Of a stretch of 27,838 bases of DNA, positions 23,532 to 27,838 are shown piece after piece. The notes below the pieces were generated by a model. The model was not told the DNA's origin. It was given only the letters and a program-made list of their open reading frames with translations, and ran no database searches. The position numbers were made by a program, and so were the translations under genes. Each line of letters begins with the position of its first letter. The stretch's first letter is position 1. This DNA is from Pseudomonadota bacterium (lineage in GTDB: Bacteria; Pseudomonadota; Alphaproteobacteria; Sphingomonadales; Sphingomonadaceae), in assembly GCA_023433445.1 (NCBI GenBank), contig JAEZCS010000195.1, positions 1-27,838 on the forward strand, given 5' to 3'.

Positions 23532-24098
23532 ATGGAACAGTTTTTCCTCCGTCATTCCGGCGAAAGCCGGGATCCCGTTTCGTCATCGGACGCGCGGGAT
23601 ATTGCACAAGAAAAGCGGGATCCCGGCTTTCACCGGGATGACGAAGTAGGGGGAAGTAGCTTTGTCGCCATTCGGCGTTCCTCTGAACAGGGCTTCACCC
23701 TTGTCGAATTGATGGTGGTGATCGTCATCATCGGGTTGCTGGCGACGATCGTCGCGATCAACGTCATTCCGGCGACCGATACGGCGCGGGTGGAGAAGGC
23801 GAAGGCGGATATTTCGACGATTGAGCAGGCTCTGGAGCAGTATCGGCTCGATAATCTGACCTACCCGTCGCAAACGGATGGATTGCAGGCCTTGATCAAT
23901 CCGCCCGCTTCGCTGGCGCAGCCGCAGCGTTATCGCCGGGGCGGCTATATCAAGAAACTGCCGCAGGACCCGTGGGGCCGCGCCTATGATTATGTGGTGC
24001 CGGGGCGGAAGGGTGCGTTCGACATCAGTTCACTGGGAGCGGACGGCCAGCCAGGCGGCGAGAGCGAGAATGCGGATATCTATTCCAGCGAGCTTTGA
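23532..24098 (+). CDS. gspG: Major pseudopilin GspG with an expanded leader
   Basis: Main subunit of the T2SS pseudopilus. The mature part is normal: prepilin-peptidase site G/FTLVELMVVIVIIG, a helix, and the C-terminal calcium-loop region ISSLGADGQPGGESENADI. The leader is not: from the ATG at 23532, which has GAGGAG 5 nt ahead, the leader is 54 residues instead of the usual 6-15. Residues about 7-38 are encoded by a 94-bp inverted-repeat element (23550-23643). No ATG, GTG or TTG in frame lies between that element and the cleavage site, so translation must pass through it unless an ATT at 23670 is used. A GTG at 23526 is an alternative start. The stop falls inside the start region of gspH. 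Confidence 0.94.
   Translation: MEQFFLRHSGESRDPVSSSDARDIAQEKRDPGFHRDDEVGGSSFVAIRRSSEQGFTLVELMVVIVIIGLLATIVAINVIPATDTARVEKAKADISTIEQALEQYRLDNLTYPSQTDGLQALINPPASLAQPQRYRRGGYIKKLPQDPWGRAYDYVVPGRKGAFDISSLGADGQPGGESENADIYSSEL
23550..23643. repeat. REP-like inverted-repeat element inside gspG
   Basis: A 28-bp arm at 23550-23577 and its inverted copy at 23616-23643 match at 26 of 28 positions and are separated by 38 bp. Each arm contains a small hairpin of its own, for example CCGGC-GAAA-GCCGG. The layout is that of a paired REP or BIME-type palindromic element. It sits in the leader-coding part of gspG and is translated. Confidence 0.88.
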
Positions 24099-24645
24099 CC
24101 TGCGCGAGTTGGGCGATGTCGGCTTGAGTTGCCGGGGCGAGCGTTGGGCATCGCCGCGCGCGGTTCGGGGCTTCGACAAGGCCAGCCCGAATGGGGAAAA
24201 CCGGCTCATCGCGAACGGCTTCACCTTGATTGAGCTGATGGTCGTGCTGACGATCATCGGCTTCATTTCTGCTGCGGTGATGCTTGCCATGCCTGATCCA
24301 CGCGGACGGGTCGTCGAGGATGCCGATCGCTTTGCCGCGCGCGTTGCCGCCGCGCGCGACGAAGCGGTCGTCACCGCGCGGCCCATGGGGGTGTGGGTGT
24401 CCGCGTCCGGCTATGGATTTCAGCGCCGCGATGGTGGGCAATGGGTGCCGTTGGAGGACAAACCGTTCGTAACGGCGAACTGGAAATCGGGGACCCGGGC
24501 GCTGGTCGGCAAGGACGGGCGGCAGCAGATTGGTTTCGATGGGACGGGGCTGCCCACCGATGCGATGACCGTGACGCTGGCACGAGAGGCGGAGCGGATT
24601 TCCGTGACTGTCGATATGGCTGGGAAGGTTAGGGTCGGTGGGTAG
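24070..24645 (+). CDS. gspH: Minor pseudopilin GspH with an expanded leader
   Basis: Minor pseudopilin of the T2SS tip complex; 191 residues from the ATG at 24070. The prepilin site is NG/FTLIELMVVLTIIGF, followed by the globular GspH part (FAARVAAARDEAVVTARPMGVW, SGYGFQRRDG). From this start the leader is 50 residues. TTG codons at 24109 and 24124 are the only later options and would still give leaders above 30 residues. Any of these includes a palindromic element at 24164-24191. The ATG lies 29 bp inside gspG. Confidence 0.87.
   Translation: MRISIPASFDLRELGDVGLSCRGERWASPRAVRGFDKASPNGENRLIANGFTLIELMVVLTIIGFISAAVMLAMPDPRGRVVEDADRFAARVAAARDEAVVTARPMGVWVSASGYGFQRRDGGQWVPLEDKPFVTANWKSGTRALVGKDGRQQIGFDGTGLPTDAMTVTLAREAERISVTVDMAGKVRVGG
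24164..24191. repeat. Palindromic element in the gspH leader
   Basis: TTCGGG(G)CT pairs with AGCCCGAA (24184-24191) around the loop TCGACAAGGCC. The loop and arms, around CTTCGACAAG and AGCCCGAA, resemble a short intergenic palindrome that I associate with sphingomonad genomes; this is from memory and not checked. A further weak pair GGCGA/TCGCC lies at 24136-24155. Confidence 0.6.
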
Positions 24646-25111
24646 CTTTTGCCGATATTTGGCCCATGCCGGCCTGCGAAGCGCTAATTTCTGCGCTTCG
24701 ATGCTCCAAAATAACGCTTCACGGCTGGAGCTGAAGCAAATCTCGACCAAAGCTGAAAATGAGCGAGGATTCACGCTGCTGGAGATGCTGGTGGCGCTTG
24801 CGGTGTTCAGCCTTGCTGCGTTGGCGCTGGTGCGGTTGCAGGGGGTGACGCTGCGGACGGCGGCCGACCTCGACAACAAGGCGCTCGGGCAGATCGTCGC
24901 GCGCAACCTGATGGTGGAGGTGCAGACCGACGCCATGCCGCCATCGATCGGTAGCGAAGAGGGTGACGTCGAGAATGGCGGGCGGCGCTGGCATTGGGTG
25001 CGCGCGGTGAAGGCCACGAGCGACAAACGGCTGTTGCAGGTTGATTTGACGGTCAGTGGGCAGGCGGGGACGTCGCCGGTCGTGTTGAGCGTTGTGCGGG
25101 CGGTGCAGTGA
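24638..25111 (+). CDS. gspI: Minor pseudopilin GspI with a long leader region
   Basis: Minor pseudopilin of the T2SS tip complex. The prepilin site is RG/FTLLEMLVALAVFSLAALALVRLQG. Two starts are possible: GTG at 24638, overlapping the gspH stop by 8 bp, or ATG at 24701. The first gives 157 residues with a 44-residue leader, the second 136 residues with a 23-residue leader. The ATG directly follows a perfect inverted repeat (24677-24700). Operon overlap favours the GTG; family length favours the ATG. The C-terminal part is a typical short GspI domain ending SVVRAVQ. Confidence 0.88.
   Translation: MGSFCRYLAHAGLRSANFCASMLQNNASRLELKQISTKAENERGFTLLEMLVALAVFSLAALALVRLQGVTLRTAADLDNKALGQIVARNLMVEVQTDAMPPSIGSEEGDVENGGRRWHWVRAVKATSDKRLLQVDLTVSGQAGTSPVVLSVVRAVQ
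24677..24700. repeat. Palindromic element at the gspI start
   Basis: CGAAGCGC (24677-24684) and GCGCTTCG (24693-24700) form a perfect 8-bp inverted repeat with an 8-nt loop TAATTTCT. It ends one base before the ATG at 24701, so it could also hide or expose that start in the mRNA. Confidence 0.75.
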
Positions 25112-25812
25112 TGAGGCGCCGAAATCGGCAGGGCCGTGGATGGCGCATCGACCCTCCCGGCTTCGATCGAAGCGAACGAGGGGGAACGCGCGCGCAGGCG
25201 GGCTTTACCTTGATCGAGTTGCTGGTGGCGCTGATGATATTCGCGATGCTGGCGGCGGCGGGCGTGCTGCTGCTGGGCAACAGCGTGTCGGCGCAGGCGC
25301 AGGTGAAGGCGCGGCTGGATGACATGGCCGCCGTCCAGCGAGCAGGCGGCGCGTTGGCCGCTGATCTTGGGCAGGCGGTGCCGCGTATCAGCCGGACGGA
25401 GGCGGGCACTCTCGCCCCTGCATTTTGGTCGCATCGGGAAGGCGAGGCTGTGCCAGTGATGCAGTTCGTGCGGGGCGGCTGGGATAATTTGGGTGATTTG
25501 CCACGACCCTCGCTCCAGAAAGTCGAATATTGGGTGCGGCAGGGTCGGCTGGAGCGGCGGACCTATGCGCAGGTGGACGGCGCGACGGGGGATGAGCCAG
25601 CCACGCTGCTGGATCATGTCGATGACGTCGCCCTGCGCTTTCGTGATGGGCAGGGCGAGTGGCGCAGTGAGTGGGTCCCGACGCAGCCCGACCTGATGCC
25701 GCGCGCTGTCGAAATGATAGTAACGCGCACGGGCGAGCCGCCCGTCACCCTGCGCTTTCTGGTCGGGCCGGGGCCTGCGGAGAGGCTGGAAGGGGATATG
25801 GCCGGTGCCTGA
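25111..25812 (+). CDS. gspJ: Minor pseudopilin GspJ
   Basis: Minor pseudopilin of the T2SS tip complex; 233 residues from the ATG at 25111, which overlaps the gspI stop by one base (TGATG). The prepilin site is AG/FTLIELLVALMIFAMLAAAG. The leader is 31 residues and arginine-rich (MRRRNRQGRGWRIDPPG) and contains a palindromic DNA stretch at 25152-25182. The globular part (DMAAVQRAGGALAADLGQAVPRI, GDEPATLLDHVDDVALRF) is typical. A GTG at 25108 is an alternative start. Confidence 0.92.
   Translation: MRRRNRQGRGWRIDPPGFDRSERGGTRAQAGFTLIELLVALMIFAMLAAAGVLLLGNSVSAQAQVKARLDDMAAVQRAGGALAADLGQAVPRISRTEAGTLAPAFWSHREGEAVPVMQFVRGGWDNLGDLPRPSLQKVEYWVRQGRLERRTYAQVDGATGDEPATLLDHVDDVALRFRDGQGEWRSEWVPTQPDLMPRAVEMIVTRTGEPPVTLRFLVGPGPAERLEGDMAGA
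25152..25182. repeat. Palindromic stretch in the gspJ leader
   Basis: A perfect 14-bp palindrome GCTTCGATCGAAGC (25160-25173) is flanked by CCCTC (25152-25156) and GAGGG (25178-25182), giving an extended imperfect hairpin. It lies between the gspJ start and the prepilin cleavage site. It is shorter and less clearly a mobile-type element than the one in gspG. Confidence 0.55.
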
Positions 25813-26794
25813 TCCCGCGAAGAAGGGGGAGCGCGGCGCCGCGCTGCTGACCGTGCTGCTGCTGGTCGCGGTGATGGCGGTGGTTGCTTCGACAGCTTTG
25901 GAGCGGCTGGCGCTGGCCACGCGGATGACGGGGAACGGCGGTGCGGTGGATCAGGCGCGCGCCTTTACCGATGCGGGCGTGGAGATGGCGCGGCTGCGGA
26001 TCGGCGATCTGGTCGCCGCCAGTCCCGGCAAGACGACGCTGGCCGGAAATTGGATGGGAACGCCGCAGCCGGTTGCTGTTCCGGGTGGGGTGGCGACCGC
26101 TCGGGTGAGAGACGCGGGCAACTGCTTCAACCTCAACAGCGTGGTGGCCGGGGAAAATGAGTCCAATCTGAAGGTGCGCCCGGTGGGCGTTTCGCAATTC
26201 CAGGCTTTGTTGCAGGCGCTGGGCGTCGATGCGCGGCAGGCGCAGGTGGCGGCGTCGTCGCTGGCCGACTGGATCGACAGTGACAGCGTGCCGCAGCCCG
26301 GCGGCGCGGAGGATGAAGTCTATGCGCAGGCGGCGCGGCCCTATCGTGCCGCCAATCGCTTCATGGTGGATCCGAGCGAGTTGCGCGCAGTGCATGGCGT
26401 GACGCCCGCCATCTACGATCTGGCGCGGCCGTGGGTGTGCGCATTGCCGACATCGGACTTGTCACCGATCAACGTCAACACGCTGCTGCCGGAGCAAGCG
26501 GTGCTGTTCGCGATGCTGCTGCAAGGACAGGTGAGCGTTGCCCAGGCGCGGCAATATTTGATGCGGCGGCCTGCGGAAGGCTATGGCAGTACCGTGCAAT
26601 TCTGGGCGCCGCTCGCCGCACAAGGCATCAATCCGCTTGAGGAAGCGGCCAATCAGGTCAAGCTGACCACAGGATTTTTCGGGGTGGACGTGACGGTAGA
26701 CGTTGGGGGTACGCAAGTGGTGGAGCGGGCGCTGATCGATGCCCGGGAAAGCCCGGCGAGGTTGATTCGCCGCAATTGGGGCACGGGCGCATGA
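25805..26794 (+). CDS. gspK: Minor pseudopilin GspK
   Basis: Largest minor pseudopilin, thought to cap the pseudopilus tip. It starts at GTG 25805, with AGGGG upstream and 8 bp overlap with gspJ, and is 329 residues. The leader is 11 residues (MPDPAKKGERG) followed by AALLTVLLLVAVMAVVAS, lacking the position-5 Glu, as is usual for GspK. The alpha-helical insert domain (about 150-260, LADWIDSDSVPQPGGAEDEVY) and SPINVNTL motif are present. Unlike GspG-J it has a normal leader and no palindrome. Confidence 0.95.
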   Translation: MPDPAKKGERGAALLTVLLLVAVMAVVASTALERLALATRMTGNGGAVDQARAFTDAGVEMARLRIGDLVAASPGKTTLAGNWMGTPQPVAVPGGVATARVRDAGNCFNLNSVVAGENESNLKVRPVGVSQFQALLQALGVDARQAQVAASSLADWIDSDSVPQPGGAEDEVYAQAARPYRAANRFMVDPSELRAVHGVTPAIYDLARPWVCALPTSDLSPINVNTLLPEQAVLFAMLLQGQVSVAQARQYLMRRPAEGYGSTVQFWAPLAAQGINPLEEAANQVKLTTGFFGVDVTVDVGGTQVVERALIDARESPARLIRRNWGTGA

Positions 26795-27838
26795 GCGCGC
26801 GGGATGGCCTGATCGTCGCGCTGGCGGAAGAAGGCGAGCCGCTGTGGATGCGGGTCGTCAATGGCGTGGTGACGCAACGTGGCATGGGCGCGAACTGGCT
26901 GGCGGCGTGTGGCCTGACGGCTTTGCCTGCTGATGCCGTGGTGATGCTGGTGCCGCCTGCTTCGATGGTGACGTTGCATTGGGCCGACTATCCCGAGCTT
27001 GCACCCCGGCAGGGCCGGGCGGCGGCGCGGTTGGCGGCGCTGGCGGGGGGGATCGTGCCCGCCGACCGGCTGTTCGCAGCGACGGATGAGAATGACGATC
27101 CGGCCCGGCCGCATGTCGTCGCCGTCGCCGCGCGCAGCGACATGCAGCACTGGCTGCTGTGGGCGCAGCATCATGGGCTGGACCCCGACATCATCGTGCC
27201 TGCGCCGCTGCTGCTGCCCGAGCCGGACGAGGGCTTTGCGCGCGGTTCGTTGGGCAGCGAGGTGATGCTGAGGGGAAGGGACATCGCGTTCGGCGGCGAC
27301 CTGGCTCCCATATTGGCTGGCGACGCGCTGATTGAGGATGTGCCGAACGATCTGGTGGAGGCGCGGGCCGCCGAGGCGCTGGCGCGGCCGCCGCTCGACC
27401 TGCGGCAGGGCGACTTTGCCAAGCGGGTGCGGCGTGTCGTGGACAAGGCGGTGCTTAAGCGCATCCTGCTGTGGAGCGGGCTGATCCTGCTCGTCAGCCT
27501 GCTCATTTCACTGACGGTTCTGGTGCGGCAGCATGTAGCGGCGCGTGGACTGGATGCGGAGAGCCTGGAACTGGCGCGGCAGGTGGTGCCGGGTGCGGGC
27601 GACTTGACCCAGGCCGAGGCGGAGATTGAGCGGCAACTGGCGGCGCGCGGGGCGGGGGCCTATGCCTTTACCGCGCCTGTGGCGGGCTTGCTGAATGCCT
27701 TGCAGGAGGCCCCCGGCGTGTCGATGATGGCGCTGTCGCGTGACCCCGACGGGATGATTCGGGCTACGCTGGCGGCGGCCAAGGTGGATGAGATCAACAC
27801 GGTGCTGCTGGCGTTGCAGAGCGCGGGCTTCACCATCA
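26791..27838 (+). CDS. gspL: Type II secretion protein GspL, 3' end outside window
   Basis: Inner-membrane protein that recruits the GspE ATPase. The ATG at 26791 overlaps the gspK stop by 4 nt. The visible 349 codons give an actin-like cytoplasmic domain starting MSARDGLIVALAEEGEPLWM and containing VVMLVPPASMVTLHW and DPDIIVPAPLLLPEPDEG, then a single membrane helix near 228-248 (ILLWSGLILLVSLLISLTVLV) and the start of a ferredoxin-like periplasmic domain. The frame is open to the end of the window; gspM and the rest are expected beyond. Confidence 0.93.
   Translation, partial: MSARDGLIVALAEEGEPLWMRVVNGVVTQRGMGANWLAACGLTALPADAVVMLVPPASMVTLHWADYPELAPRQGRAAARLAALAGGIVPADRLFAATDENDDPARPHVVAVAARSDMQHWLLWAQHHGLDPDIIVPAPLLLPEPDEGFARGSLGSEVMLRGRDIAFGGDLAPILAGDALIEDVPNDLVEARAAEALARPPLDLRQGDFAKRVRRVVDKAVLKRILLWSGLILLVSLLISLTVLVRQHVAARGLDAESLELARQVVPGAGDLTQAEAEIERQLAARGAGAYAFTAPVAGLLNALQEAPGVSMMALSRDPDGMIRATLAAAKVDEINTVLLALQSAGFTI

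Noticed and set aside
24025..25920. 631-residue open frame on the minus strand opposite gspG-gspK
   Set aside because: It spans several well-supported pseudopilin genes, is rich in Arg, Pro and His, has no recognisable motif, and is the sort of long antisense frame expected in GC-rich coding DNA.
1..27838. CRISPR array, insertion sequence, integrase or phage genes
   Set aside because: No regularly spaced direct repeats, transposase or integrase motifs were seen on either strand; the only repeat-type elements are the short palindromes in the pseudopilin genes.

Overview
This is a GC-rich chromosomal segment that most probably comes from a sphingomonad (Alphaproteobacteria, Sphingomonadaceae; Sphingobium or Sphingomonas-like). 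The evidence is a circularly permuted two-piece tmRNA gene, an alphaproteobacterial SOS box (GTTC-N7-GTTC) in front of lexA, EcfG-type general-stress promoters (GGAAC-N16-CGTT), and gene content typical of the family. Species assignment is inference.

Left third (1-9.7 kb), mostly housekeeping. Partial gltX (minus) is divergent from comEC (plus). comEC overlaps lexA tail to tail, and lexA carries its own SOS box. Next to lexA a 51-residue Gln-rich gene sits behind an exact EcfG-type promoter. The minus-strand operon trpG-trpD-trpC-moaC-moeA follows, with 4-nt overlaps from trpD onward; it makes tryptophan-pathway enzymes and molybdenum cofactor. trpG appears to be leaderless. Divergent from trpG are a small two-helix membrane protein (DUF6766-like) and a hemerythrin-domain protein, each behind a one-mismatch EcfG-like promoter.

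Middle (9.7-17.6 kb). The permuted ssrA (tag ANDNEALALAA) is followed by an exported TPR-like protein. Then comes a cassette with a four-unit 11-bp GTCA-phased Pho-box-like array, a surface lipoprotein with a Pro/Thr linker, an intergenic hairpin, a TonB-dependent receptor and a strong terminator. A CYTH-CHAD protein (polyphosphate-related family) with a frameshift near its 3' end and a prolyl-4-hydroxylase-like dioxygenase (minus) follow.

Right third (17.7-27.8 kb). A tightly overlapped type II secretion operon gspC-D-E-F-G-H-I-J-K-L runs off the end. It too is preceded by a GTCA-phased Pho-box-like array. Lipoprotein, TonB receptor and T2SS therefore look like one phosphate-starvation module, comparable to the arrangement described for ElpS and the T2SS of Caulobacter crescentus.

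The most unusual feature lies in the pseudopilin genes. gspG, gspH, gspI and gspJ all have unusually long N-terminal leaders, and each leader region contains a palindromic, REP-like DNA element placed before the prepilin-peptidase site. In gspG a 94-bp inverted-repeat element appears to be translated in frame. gspK has a normal leader and no such element.
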